A stretch of 30,000 nt of DNA, taken from Glandiceps talaboti (Eukaryota; Hemichordata; Enteropneusta; Spengelidae). The translations under genes and the position numbers were made by a program. The notes under the pieces are model-generated. The model saw nothing but the letters and a program-made list of their open reading frames with translations, ran no database searches and was not told where the DNA came from. The stretch is taken from NCBI RefSeq assembly GCF_964340395.1, contig NC_135554.1, positions 22,143,092 through 22,173,091 of the forward strand, written 5' to 3'. Positions 1 to 26,841 of this stretch are shown here, piece by piece; position 1 is the first letter of the stretch; each line of letters begins with the position of its first letter.

Positions 1-190
1 TGACGTCACTCAATCGTTATACTTTTACTCTAAAATATGACGTCACTCAATCGTTATACTTTTACAACGCCACTTAATCGTTCATATGAAGGAACACTTG
101 TACACGATTTGATCAACGTAATACTTTCACTCCAAAATATTACGTCATTTAATCATTTTAACGAATGAATACTTTTCACTTTAAAATTCA
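1..190 (+). repeat. Imperfect 37-bp tandem repeat containing CRE palindromes
   Basis: The first two units are nearly identical with a period of 37 bp, each starting with the perfect palindrome TGACGTCA (1-8 and 38-45). Further units (from about 65, 140 and 185) are increasingly decayed but keep CAATCGTT/TTAATCATT and ACTTTTAC-like parts. The array runs off the window edge, so its full length is unknown. Confidence 0.6.
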
Positions 191-1555
191 ACATCATTGT
201 ATTTTTATGTCAGTTTAGAGATCTGCAGTATTAAAACTAGTCTATATTTTCGTTAGTAGAACAATGAACGCATCGTTTAAAGTTCAATTGAAACGAAATG
301 ATAAGTCGTAACGTGCGATGTAAATATATCACAACTGCTAATCGTATCATCTTACAGGATAATATAAACTTTCACTGTAGATTTTCCAACTAGAACAGTT
401 TTTTCTTCATTTTCTCTGGAAATCTCTTTCAAATCTCGCCAACCTCGCCAGAAGCGTGATCGGTACAGAAGAAAGCGATTTACTGCTAACTGAGGCAGTG
501 AAACTACTAGATGCAAATTAGTCACGGATCTAGAACCAAGAAAATTTGTGAAAGGAGTGACAATAAAAAAAATATGGTAAAAATCAATGGTATTTTCTCA
601 ATTAGATTTGAATTTATTCAGGTTAGTGGGTTTGTCATTCTAAGCATACTGACCCTGTGTGTACATTCAGTACAAATTTCATTATGGTGAACACTTAAGC
701 TGTTGTGCGGCGCGGTAATCATTGTCAAAAGAGCGAATTAAATTAATTCATTCAATTTCCTTACTAAAGCAGAACATGCAGACAGACTTATTTTCATCGT
801 ACGCAATCGAATTTGGAATTTATTTTTTACTTAAATGCAAACATCGACTTCATTTTTTTGAATATTAGATTTATGATTTTACTTTTTTATCTGGATTTAT
901 TCTCTCAATGGCAACGTCACTATAACTGATGATTCCGTGGAATGTGTTGTATTTTATGCGAACAAAAACTCTTATTTTTGAACAGTATATTTGCGTTTTA
1001 CGGGTTTTTTAATATTTGTATTGGATTTAAGCTTGCTCTAGCCACAGCTTCACAAACTAGCACAGATTATACCTGTATTAATATTAAAGTCTAGGAGACT
1101 CAGAAGATATACCATTATATCATACTACTTAAAGTGTATAAGTCCAGGGATTGCCTGGCTCGATTGTTACCATGACTACCTAGATTTAAACATTGTGTTG
1201 ATGTAAGTTAAGCTAGCCGTAACAAAAACGGACAGCCTTTGAATGCCTTGTAGCTTAGATATCTCGGCTACCGATGGCCTCGAATGATATCGATCGGACT
1301 ATACCATATTTTGTGAAGTGAAGGGGTGATGACAACGTTTTCACCATGGACATACCATGCATGCATGGCGTATAAGTTCAAGATACATATACGCACTCTT
1401 GTATCTTGTATTTCGTCATCGCATACCTTGCAAAGTAAGGTCTTGTCACTGTTCCTATATGATATTTCAAGGGTGGTATAAGGGTTAACATTCCTTGCCT
1501 CTTCAATAACAATTCGACGCTGAAATTTTACAAGGAGATATATAAAATGGTAATT
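191..1555. other. Gene-free AT-rich stretch
   Basis: I see no long open frame, RNA gene or strong repeat here. It contains short oligo-A/T tracts only. Confidence 0.5.
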
Positions 1556-1556
1556 A

Positions 1557-1626
1557 TTAGGCCTTTAAAAAAACTGAGTGGTTCCGATTACTCTCAATTT
1601 TAGAATAGGTGGGGTAGGTAGATTTT

Positions 1627-1693
<67 letters not shown>

Positions 1694-1977
1694 CATATGT
1701 GAGTGTCTAGTCTAGTTCAGGTAGTTTTGTTTTCCATTATTTTCCATATAGTCTCTGTGTTATTGGTTTCTTCCCATCAGATGTACAGCCATTACAGATT
1801 GGAAGAAGAGTTTTCTATTGTCTTTTTAAGTTGATGTCAGTTTTCGCATTCACTGTTTCTTGCGAGACTTCACACAATTTTCTCGATTTTATTATTTTGT
1901 TCTGGAAAAAAATTAGGGTCGGCGTGAAAAACTAAGTGGGGTCGGGTAACCCGAACCTAACAATTGTTCAGGCCTTA
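1557..1977. mobile_element. Putative inverted-repeat element enclosing an AT microsatellite
   Basis: The ends are TTAGGCCT (1557-1564) and AGGCCTTA (1970-1977). Internal segments (GGTAGGTAGATTTTTT near 1614 against AAAATTAGGGTCGG near 1912) also pair imperfectly in inverted order. No clear target duplication was found, so the borders are approximate. Confidence 0.35.
1628..1690. repeat. (TTA)n then (TA)n microsatellite
   Basis: A short run of TTA units is followed by about 25 TA units ending at 1690. Confidence 0.95.
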
Positions 1978-2108
1978 GTGGACTGAAGCCATTAGAGTTT
2001 GATAGACAAGACAAATGGCCACGTAAAGACTAACGTTTTTGACATGTAGTCTAACAGATCGTAGGCGATCTCCAGTGGCCATTTGCCGTCGCATATCATA
2101 CAAACCAG

Positions 2109-2170
2109 GGCATTCTTTCTTACGTTAGGGGGTATCATAAGGCATTCTTTCTTAAGTTAAGGGTATCACA
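2109..2170. repeat. 32-bp tandem duplication
   Basis: Two adjacent units begin GGCATTCTTTCTTA at 2109 and 2141 and end in GGGTATCA. They differ at a few positions. Confidence 0.75.
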
Positions 2171-4423
2171 AACATTATATATTCCTGGCTGTTTTAGTGT
2201 TAAAATTTAACAATTCTATACTAAAAATCTAAAGAGCAGAAGATGGCGATGACGCTCTAAACTGTTGCTGGTACAATGATACAAAACATAGTGAAGTGTA
2301 GAATTTGATGCATATTTCAGATTCCAAAATTGGGTTATTGGAAATGTCAGCTTGCCATCATTTAGCTTATACCAGCAGTATATGATGGAAAGTTGAATGT
2401 ATTGTTATAATGGCACGCAATGACATATTTGCTTGTTGGTATTCTCACCATAGTGAGAGAGGCCAACGACCAACATAGGAAATACAAATACAGAGTGCAT
2501 GTAGTTGGTCAAAGCGCTGATTTCAACATGTCTATAGGATGCCCTCAACGCCGGCCAGTGTCGATTTCAGATTTAGATGGAATGTGTCATCGACACTAAA
2601 TCAGACCCGTGCATTCCGAACTCAGTTAATTAACTTAATAGACTGTATGAACTTGTTATCGGGGGAGATTCACACTTTGAACAAAGAACAATCCATGGTT
2701 GAAATTATTTTGTTAGAATAGTTTGAAACACGGCAGAGACACGGAAAATGTGCGACAAAAAATTGAACATGATGATATCCCATGAGAATGAATAACCGTG
2801 AACCCAATCCAAACGACTCCACTGAAATATATATATCATTATGGTGCACGTGGTACACCGATGTGTTATCAACAACTAGCCATATAGATGTACACTTAGT
2901 AGATCGCATATACGACAACCAATACTGAGCAGTAAAATCAGCATAACCTCCGTCCAATTTCATGCCGAACAAAAAGCAAAGAAGATCGCCCCCAAGGATT
3001 GAAACTCGATATGATGCTAGTAATGCCATGGCTTCCGAGTCATTAAATCTTTTTCAATCCAGATCCGGAATAGGACCTCTACCAAAACCAAACCCTAATG
3101 ACTTCGCCCTTGGTAATCTTTCCTGAAAAATTCATCCATAATTTCTTTTACAACCCCTTGCAGGTTACTGTTTTCTGGCTCTCTTTCATACAACCGCGGA
3201 GAACAATAAGAAACTACATATCCTATACTTTACGATAGCACGATTGAAATGAATATGGTTACTTGTGATATTTTGTCTAAATGAAGAGAAGTTACCAAGT
3301 GTCGACATCAAAAAGCAAACATCAAAATGTTAGCACCTGCGTGTCTGAGTCCAGCTGTGTGGTTTATTTCATTCTGACTAAATGTAGCAAGAAATTTTGA
3401 TTTGCAGCTAGATTTGCAGTTTCTTATTGGTTTCTGCATGGTTGTATCAAACAGAGCCAGTGAACAGAAACCTACAACAGGCTGAAGATATATAACCTGT
3501 TGAGTAACAAAGAGAAAAACAGACAAACGGGGACGAAAACATATAAACTCTGGCGGACTTGGAAGTATCTACTAGAGCACAAGAATGCATGCCATTATCA
3601 ACGCTAGCCATGGTCAGTTAGAGGAGCTAGCTCCTCGTGGTGAAATGAACAGTCTCTAATATCTACTAACTCTTACACATTTAATCATGCGCTGTTCCAT
3701 ACTTTAATCAAATGATAAATTATTGTATGTATAACACATACATTGTTGTTATCTGTTTAACTGAATTTACTTTTTAATTAAATGAATTTTCTAATTCATA
3801 AGAAAAAAATATTGACTGTAAAAAAACAGATTGCAGTTGTTACTAATTGAATTAAATTGCATTTTTGCATTTTTAATCAAATCCGTGTGTTTTTTTATTC
3901 GTAAGACGAAATTCTGGATGGAAGCATCATTCCAAGACTAATTATATTTTAGATTTTTTATTCTACCATAGCTTCCGAAAGCTTCACTGATCACCATAAA
4001 AATCTTATGAAATACTCATTGTCTAATAGACAATCTGGCCACGAAATTTTATTTAATAAATCAATCCGTAATTTATTTATTATTATTAGATATTCTGCTA
4101 TCAAAAAACAGACAAACAAACGGGCAAAAAACGGTGAAAAGATAATGTACACATAATTAAACTATAGACATATAGGCGGGAAGTAGGCTTTTGTCTCAGT
4201 TGTCAATGATTAAGCGGTGGAGTACTGTACTTTGAGGTTACTCGTACCAGAGTACTCGGACTCGTACCAGGGAGGACATCAGAAAACAAAAGATCGTGTC
4301 CTATTTTGTTTGAGGGCGCACATCAATCTCAAATTCATAATGCTCATTTAATGTCTGCCGCCGCGGCTAGAGTCTGTATAGTACATATTTATTTAATATG
4401 ATGTTTAAATCATTCGTTTTCGT
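2171..4423. other. Gene-free stretch with small palindromes
   Basis: No supported gene. A perfect 9-bp stem, AGTGTCGAT (2557-2565) with ATCGACACT (2588-2596), and a perfect 16-bp palindrome at 3621-3636 are the only structures noted. The open frames here (up to 119 codons) show no recognisable domain. Confidence 0.45.
3621..3636. repeat. Perfect 16-bp palindrome
   Basis: The sequence GAGGAGCTAGCTCCTC is fully self-complementary. It may be the core of a decayed foldback element. Confidence 0.6.
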
Positions 4424-4946
4424 TTGTGTGTTTGTAATGGAAAAAATGGTTTACCAAAATTGTATATTATATACCATCAATTGAATTTTAAAAGTGCTAA
4501 CATTGTGGCTGGAGACACTTTGAGTGATTGGACCTTTCAAGTGTCTCGCCCAGGTCACCGTCTCACATTTTGTGTGACCTTTATCAACAGATCTACTTGT
4601 GAGACGTGCAGTGTCTCCCCTGTGACCTTACTCTCAATAGATGAGTGTAACCTCAAATCCCACCGTGTACTGCAATTTCATTATACCATTCAATAATTAC
4701 TTTGTTGTTGTCCTTCTAAGTTGGAAACTAATCTGTTTGTGATTTTAATTCGTTCGCCTCCCTCACAATTATGTGAAAAGCATAAAGTCTACAGCAACAA
4801 TGAACAGCAAATTGCCCGTAGTGAGATTTAAAGAATGGTCTAAGATTATCGCGTTCTCCCTTCTTAGTCTTTTAGAAGGGTGCGCCAAGGGAGCTGATCT
4901 TCGTCATAATCAAGTCTGTTTTGCATCTGTATCATACAGACACAAT
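4424..4946. other. Stretch without a supported gene
   Basis: A 90-codon frame covers 4424-4696, but its sequence is dominated by inverted and repeated bits: AGGTCAC with GTGACCT, and several GTGTCTC copies. This looks like a decayed repeat rather than an exon. A hairpin, CCCTTCT with AGAAGGG, lies near 4858-4880. Confidence 0.3.
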
Positions 4947-5147
4947 TTAAAGTCATTCGTAAACGTCAGGAGGGAGCGAGGTCAAACTGTTTACACCCTA
5001 GGCTAAATGTCAGCTGACTTTGACATCATATCATTGTCGAAATTTGGGAATCATTATTATGTTATGCGTATGGTATTGGATGGCATTTAAGATTATTCGT
5101 AAACTTCAGTAGGGAAGCTTTGTTCTCTGCTCCCTTGGCTAAATGTA
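4947..5147. repeat. Pair of diverged direct repeats (about 62 bp)
   Basis: Copies at about 4947-5010 and 5086-5147 share ATTCGTAAACnTCAG, AGGGA and GGCTAAATGT in the same order. The spacing is about 139 bp. Confidence 0.55.
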
Positions 5148-5448
5148 ACTTTTCTTTGCATCAGACAAATATATAGTGGAAAACAAGAGTAATGCAGTTT
5201 TGGAATTATCACGCGGTCTAAAATTTAGGTGTACAATTTTTGAATTGCGAGGTTGTATATACATGTAGGGAATGTAGAAGATTTTTTTTGGGGGGGATTA
5301 CATGTTACCACACCGAGTACCTACCTGTTGGATCCTGTTCTGTTGCTTTGGGTCGGTGCACAATTTGAAAACTTGAAAAAATGCTAACGCGACCTTTCAT
5401 CACTTCGTTAGGGACAATGCTTACATTCAACTCAAGTAGGGTCATATC

Positions 5449-5561
5449 TAGTCGTCCTGCTTGCATACGGAGTAATCCGGGACTCGATTCTGACAATTGT
5501 CCCTCCTATTTAGAGTCAAGTCAGTAATATAGACTCGTGCACCACCTGTAAGCAGGACTAG
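5449..5561 (-). mobile_element. MITE copy 1 (115-bp family, hAT-type target duplication)
   Basis: The inverted ends TAGTCGTCCTGC and GCAGGACTAG are flanked by GTCATATC (5441-5448) and GTCATAGC (5562-5569), an 8-bp duplication with one mismatch. The body is the reverse complement of the element at 11727-11841. It is too short to encode anything and would need a transposase supplied elsewhere. An 8-bp duplication suggests hAT mobilisation. Confidence 0.82.
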
Positions 5562-5569
5562 GTCATAGC

Positions 5570-6380
5570 TTGATCTTTCCCGTATTTCATTCTGAATATG
5601 ATATGAAAGACAACGTTCAAAAATACCGTTTTTACATGTATTTTTCAAACACGTTCTCTCGACGTACTTCATAATTTACGTGTAGTATGGAGTACATGTT
5701 TAAAAGGGTGTACGTTTAATATATAATACAATCTGAGATGTGAAATAACGTGTATACAAAGCAAAATCGCGACAACTGTTCTACAAGAAACATTTCTTTT
5801 ATCATCATAACTGGAAGTTGTAAATCAAAAGTGACAAATAACACGTGTGCCGTTTCCGAACTCTTTCTAATACTCAGACCAAATTCATAAGGCCATTTAC
5901 ATTTCAAAGAGCGAATTTGCGTCGACTGCATGAGTGTTAAGAATTTTTTACTTTCATGACCCCATCACCTTTCATGATAGCATTGCACCAGAACGTTGGT
6001 GTTTTTACTCGTGGGAAATCCTACCACTGGATTCATTGCTTTGTGTGATCACTCACACCACGAGAAAATTTGAGGTGTACATCATTATTTGTAGATAGAA
6101 TGGGTTTTGAATACAAATCAAACTGTGTCACTTACACTTATACTTATAATAATACATCCATGCTTACAGTGAGCGTGAACGGCTTTACTTGCGTGTAATC
6201 TTTTCGAGCATATATCTTCGAGCACAGTTCCTCTAGGACTGTATGTGCTTCGATTGATCGTTCAGGTCGACTTTGGGCCCTACGGCAAAATGACATTCAT
6301 TCGGTGCATGTTCAAAACAACCTGTCATGCGTAGAATGTTAGGAGTACTTGATATGATTTCCTGTTTATCATTGTTACTA
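5570..6380. other. Stretch without a supported gene
   Basis: Open frames are short and show no domain. A weak inverted pair (ACTCGTGGG near 6008 with CACCACGAG near 6057) is the only structure seen. Confidence 0.4.
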
Positions 6381-6383
6381 GTC

Positions 6384-6396
6384 GTTGCCTAGCGAC
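6384..6396. promoter_or_regulatory. Possible RFX X-box
   Basis: GTTGCCTAGCGAC matches the X-box pattern (GTNRCC, spacer, RGYAAC) with one mismatch, and sits in the near-palindrome GTCG...CGAC. Single matches of this kind also occur by chance. Confidence 0.25.
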
Positions 6397-6918
6397 AATT
6401 CAACTTAGTAATCAAACGTTTTAGGTTATTAAATGAGATATCGGTCAGCGATATTCTACTAAGACTACTAACCTATTTGATTACAAAAGGGAAAACATAT
6501 TTACTAGTTCCTCGAGCACAAATCTATCAAATTTTCACCGGTGTAGTGTATTCGTAGAACGCGAAAAGCTGACTGACCGTGACACTTCACTTTCACTCAG
6601 CAACAAGTCATCTGAATGACTTCTCTGATAACAAAGTGAAGTTGATATAAACGTCACCCAGTTTGGCGAGACATTTTTTGTTTTGTGGTACAGGCACTTT
6701 ACAAGGGGGTTACTTTAGTACATTTACTCTCAGACCACCAGACAATTTTTTTGGTCTGAGGTGTACTACGATACACTGGTTTTCAAACAGTATTATATGG
6801 TCGCCGTATTCACTACTTGTACTCTCACTGTAAAAATGGGTCACTGCGCCCAGTTTTTGTAGCCGCCATCATACACGGCATTTCAGTGTTCTTGTGAAAA
6901 CTGAGAGGTCAACATTTA

Positions 6919-6947
6919 ATGGAAGCTACTTTGTGCAAGCTCTGCAG
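6919..6947 (+). CDS. Candidate first exon of an unidentified plus-strand gene
   Basis: An ATG opens MEATLCKLC and runs into a consensus donor, CAG|GTGAGT, in phase 2. Upstream at about 6863 is GCCGCCATC, a YY1-type site in reverse orientation often found near starts. A possible 36-nt internal exon in matching phase lies at 8016-8051 (acceptor tttcag, donor gtaaaa). No domain is recognisable from so few residues, and this may be chance. Confidence 0.2.
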
Positions 6948-7582
6948 GTGAGTGGTGGCTGTCAGGGCGGCACTGTGCGCCTCGTCCCAGACTACTTCAC
7001 ATAGACACTACCAGTAAATTGTGCAATGCATTTCACGGTTGTAATGTGGGGGGTTCAAAGTGAATTAAGATAACCTTCAAGTTTTGATCGAGAATTGTCA
7101 GACAATTCAGACAACAACTGAAGTGTGCATGCATGTACATTCCACTTCATGGAGACATTACAATTATTTTTTTTTGTTCACACCCACCTGTAGTGTTTGT
7201 CAAACCAATACTTAGATACCTTTGAGGTGTGTCTATATCCTCCATGCTATATTCACAATGATCAAATTTTGCCGTAAGTTTTTCAGTCTTGGGAACAATT
7301 CCCATATTCCATCAAAATCACATTCCCTTGTACAATATCCATCTAAACATTCACATTTCCATTCCTTTTCAGGACACTATTTTGATTGTGGTCTGACATT
7401 TCAGAGATATCTTTAAATATCACTGCAATTGGGCTAGGTGTTTTTGACCACCCTGTTAACAAGGAACGGCTTAGTAACTACCTAATAATTGTGGCCTGTT
7501 TTACATTGCTGACTGTGACTAACAGATGACAGCTATCAGAGATTATCAGAGTCCGAGTCAGCACCAATAACAGGCTTGAATA

Positions 7583-7749
7583 GGCCTTTCCAAAATTTAC
7601 CATGGTGGCGCTCTACTTCCTGTCTGTGTGTACCTTGGGGGTATACATGGTATAGGTTACTTGGTTAATCATAGAGCACTGACGTTTTCCTCTATGTCCC
7701 CAGTTTGAGTGCTGTATTCTCAATTTCCTGTGTGCAGTCTGGAATGGCC
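7583..7749 (+). mobile_element. Inverted-repeat element, family B copy 1
   Basis: The ends GGCCTTTCCA (7583-7592) and TGGAATGGCC (7740-7749) are inverted repeats with one mismatch. The body contains CCATGGTGGCGCT, ACTTCCTGTCTGT and ACCTTGGGGGTATACA, all found in reverse orientation at 19499-19762. No convincing target duplication is visible. It is non-coding. Confidence 0.72.
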
Positions 7750-10257
7750 CATTGGTTCTGTTGTGCAAGAAAGTCATATCTGAGAAAATCTAGATTTTAA
7801 ATTGAATAGGAAGAATGAATTTATTATCTATATTATTGATTAAAGTTTACATTAGCAAGTAAAACCCAGTGATCAGTTGAAAGGCACATGACTCCTAACC
7901 CTGATACTTACAAATATCCTGCACGACTTCTCTGTTGTATCACTATTACATTTATGTGCATGTACATGTATATACATCTTCAACAGTCAAACTATATCGG
8001 TAGTACATATTTCAGAAATCTCGAAAGAAAAGTATCAAGCCTGGTTCACAGGTAAAAAGTTGGTGGGTTCGAAAAAGGGTAAAGCACCATTGAGAGCACA
8101 ACTGTGATAGGCCATGTTGGCTCTTAGCCTCCCAAACACAGATGTCTTCAGCCAATCAGGTATGGGTTTCTATCCTTTGTTTGGGTTCATCCATGTTAGG
8201 ATGACCAAATCATACAACTCTTTTCATTTGGGGTAAAACACAGGAAGACGAAATTGTATATATGGACATTATTTGCATCATCAGTTGACTACCTTCCTAC
8301 AGGTATAAACAATTATCAATTTGGAAAATGATGTATCCAACAAGTCTGGCAAATCTTGGCAAATACGTACACCAATTTCTAGATGAATGCACGTACACAT
8401 CTAGTTATACACATTCAACATATATATATGGAGCATTCTGATGTAAGTTGCTTCCTACCAAGGAGTAACCATCTCCACAATAATGAATGAATATAAACTA
8501 GAAATGTGCCAATACCATATTTTGTAGAAAAAAAATACAGAAGGATCCAACCCTCACGTTGGCAAGTGATTGAATACAAATACTGTCTGTTTCAATTCAT
8601 ATAATGAGCAACTTGTCATGAATTGGGCAATATTTCAGTTGTTTTTATGTTGTCATGTGTGGAGTAGTAATATGTGTCTTAGGAAGGTCATTATAACCAT
8701 TAACAACTAACTTGCAATGTTATCAAATCTTACTATGCTATAGAGTTACATCAGGAGTTGTATGTTAAGTCTAAGAGGTAAAAATTTGGAAAAAACTTAC
8801 TGATATATGATTAACTTTAATGTGAAAATGGTGTTTAAGACCTAATGGTTTACTGTTCACCTAGGAATCAAGATTTGTACAGGATAGGGACGTGGTTCGT
8901 AGTCAATTTTTTTGAAGATCAACTCTTTTAGTTGTTCATGCATACTGTTGAGTTGATGTTATCATACATACAAAGTAATCTGATGATCAAAGAATCCAGT
9001 TTGCTTTGAAATGTGTGAATTTCTTTAAACTGTTGTAAAAACCACATAACTGCGCATTCATGTGAGACACAGCAAATATTCTGGCTTGTAAGAAATTTTG
9101 CAAGTAAGCCTCTATATTTCTATCCAGCAGATTCCATTTTAGTGAACAGCAATGACTAATACCATGAAGTAAATGTAGCTAGTTCCATCTCATTACTACT
9201 GTTGTGTTAAAATTCTCAACAAAAGCCTTAATATTTAGAGTGACAAAAGTATGTGTCATCAACTTGTCTTACGTATACAAAATGTGTTTTTGTGAAAATC
9301 GCATGAAAACAAAGAAGGCACTGCAAAGTATTGCTACAAATATCCTTATTTAAGCTACATGTGAATGATATTTAAAATTCAAGCAGCTTAATATATTGAG
9401 AGATCAAGCAGCTGTGTTTCCTTAGTCTACACCGTGATCTGTGTTGTGTGATTTTGCTTCGCTTCTAAGAGACCACTTGCGATATTATCAGCATCAAGCA
9501 TTACCCACATCCGAATGGTTGTTATAAGCATGCCCGTTTGTAGATATTTACATAATATTAGCATGTATGTACATGACGTCGCTGTTAACTCTTGTGTTCA
9601 TCTGAGTAAGGAGTGTTCATTTACATAATGACTTCATTTGAATATCGTCAAAAGTCTGATGTCCAGTATCACTACCCATTGCAACCAAACAGTTTGAGAG
9701 TGTATTTCCAAACCAAAATAATAGCTTCAAATTGATCATATTACAAGTGGTAAGTGAGGCGAGAAGCATAATCACAGATCGCGATACAAACAGAAAAGTG
9801 TTCTAAAACTCTCTTAATTAATGGTACAATCAATAATGAATCCAATACTTGTACACTACAACCTCAAAAACCCTTGAAATCTTATCATCAGATAAAAACA
9901 TATAAAATGCATTTTTTCTTTTGATTTCTTGCTTATAATTTTTTTTTTCAGTATGTCATCATTTTGCTCATGCTTCAAGAAATAAAGAGTAAATGTTATT
10001 GAAAATACACCTACAAGGGAAGGCACGTACTTGTTTTTTTTTTCTTTCTTTTCAAAAAACTGATTCGTAAAGTATCTTTAGTACACTTAACAAATCTTTG
10101 CATATACAAGTCTCCTAAGATGCAAAATATACAAGAATTTGCAGGGGAAAAAAAAAGTCTTTACATCATTTTTTCTTGTTTTTTGGAGATTTTCAACGAC
10201 CTTCCATCCTAAATGTCCTTAAAATCATACTGTAAAACTCTTCTAGACATGTATCTC
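7750..10257. other. Gene-free AT-rich stretch downstream of the calcyphosin-like gene
   Basis: I found no open frame of note, no RNA gene and no clear repeat. A strong acceptor-like tract (poly-T then CAG) lies at 9941-9951 and a plus-strand AATAAA at 9981, but I could not attach them to a gene. Several oligo-T runs occur at 9940-10050. Confidence 0.4.
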
Positions 10258-10263
10258 TTTATT
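10258..10263 (-). terminator. Candidate polyadenylation signal for the calcyphosin-like gene
   Basis: Read on the minus strand this is AATAAA, about 530 nt past the stop codon. I saw no earlier AATAAA in between. It would give a 3' UTR of about 0.55 kb. No transcript evidence is available. Confidence 0.45.
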
Positions 10264-10793
10264 TTAATTTCCTGTGAAAAGTTGCTAAATAACGACATCT
10301 GTGAGAGTAGAGCTCTCAGCAACCACTGGGATAAATGGCTTTTATGATTCCCAAAACACAAGATTTTCAACAATGTACAGTCTAAGCCTTTCTAATTTTA
10401 GGGTTGATTTGTTCATTTCTTGAAAACAACACATTATTTGACATAGGTTATTTTGTTATGCAAATCTCACGCAAAAATTTGAAATTTTGTTAGTTGGAAA
10501 ATACTGTTTCAATCACACAATGTCTAAAACACGGCTGTTGTTGATAGCTCTATTCTATCCGCATACCCTAAATCGGCACAAATATGTCTTTTCACATGAA
10601 GCTAAGTTGGCAAGAATAACTACAATTTCATGGAACTAAGTCTGATGTGTGAGTTGGACACCATGAAATGGGAAATTTAGGATGGAAGGTACAGCAAATA
10701 CATCTATATCAAACCATGTCACATGACAAGATTGGGATGCATTGTTGTCAAACAAACAAACAATACATGTTCCTTTTCCAATCTTCTGATCTT

Positions 10794-23520
<12,727 letters not shown>

Positions 23521-23524
23521 CTGC

Positions 23525-23774
<250 letters not shown>

Positions 23775-24515
23775 AATTCAAAATAATAAATGTCATTAAA
23801 GACCATAGCGGAAATAACGTAGCAGTGTTAGTCCTTCAAATCTACAGGTATATAGGCTACAGGAACTAGCCGAAATAGTGTAGTAGTGTACGTTAGTCCT
23901 TCAAGTCTACGTGTCGGCTATTTAGGTAGGCTATTTCCATTGAAGAATATAGTGTGATTTAGTACAATATCATTTACGACGTGGACTGTACCAAAGAGAC
24001 AAAAATATATAAATCTAAATACAGGGTATTTCCTGAAAGGTCAGATGTTTCATTTTCAAAATGACAAATGCCAACGACCACACAAAAGTATGATATGACG
24101 AAAACGCAAATATTAGATTCGTACTAGTAATTATTGAAATTGAATTTTACGATGGGTTACGCTTGTACACATATACCCTTGTGTTGTCATGGTTACCAAA
24201 TTGAAATTGTAATATAAATTGTCGTTATGTGTCATCTATTACGTGATAATTAATATTCATGGTCCAGTTTGAATTGATAAAATTTCCGGACAGCTAATTC
24301 TCCACCGTACAACTAAATATTGATATCCATTGATGATATTTAAGTTGATTGTCTGCTTCGTAAGACTGGTATCTGATGTTCGTAACATATCATAATTTAA
24401 ATTATGTTATTAAAAAGCCAATGTTGTCAGGTATAATTGATTATTCCCTTTATAGAGGTAGGTAGATTTTTAATTTACATAATATGGAAGGATGTGTGTT
24501 TGAAATGTCAAGCTA

Positions 24516-24517
<2 letters not shown>
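23775..24517. other. Spacer between the two compound microsatellites
   Basis: It contains a degenerate duplication (GTAGTGTnnGTTAGTCCTTCAA near 23821 and 23882). No gene is supported. Confidence 0.4.
24183..24196 (-). promoter_or_regulatory. Possible RFX X-box upstream of the calcyphosin-like gene
   Basis: On the minus strand this reads GTAACCATGACAAC, one mismatch from GTNRCC-N2-RGYAAC. It lies about 1.6 kb upstream of the start codon. RFX factors drive ciliary genes, which would suit calcyphosin, but the distance is large and the match could be chance. Confidence 0.25.
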
Positions 24518-26669
<2,152 letters not shown>

Positions 26670-26711
26670 ATCTTTCATATACAGACACCATTTCAGTGCA
26701 TAAGGCCCGGT

Positions 26712-26777
26712 TACACGATGCAAGTCGACGAGCAACGCACCATGCAATTTGTCGCAGGCGACGAATTGCATCGTGTA
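26712..26777. repeat. Inverted repeat in the LINE 3' region
   Basis: TACACGATGCAA (26712-26723) and TTGCATCGTGTA (26766-26777) are perfect 12-bp complements. Inside lies GTCGC-AGG-CGAC. It is relatively GC-rich and may be a small foldback insertion between the LINE coding end and its tail. Confidence 0.6.
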
Positions 26778-26841
26778 CTCGCTCCGCCGCAGGGTAAAAA
26801 GTTACAGATGCACAGTATACTTTAAAAGATATCCACTTACA

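Noticed and set aside
4424-4696. 90-codon frame with several Cys residues (CETCSVSP)
   Set aside because: The DNA consists of inverted and repeated GTGTCTC/AGGTCAC pieces. There are no splice borders or known domain, so it is treated as a decayed repeat.
7364-7416. Strong acceptor-like site (ccttttcag) followed by a short frame
   Set aside because: The frame closes after 14 codons with no downstream donor, or after three in the phase of the nearest candidate exon.
8055-8075. GTGGGTTCGA resembling a tRNA T-arm
   Set aside because: No matching A-box, acceptor stem or cloverleaf could be found around it.
9952-9990. Short frame after a poly-T/CAG acceptor (MSSFCSCFKK then TAA, AATAAA)
   Set aside because: Too short, and it cannot be tied in phase to any upstream exon with confidence.
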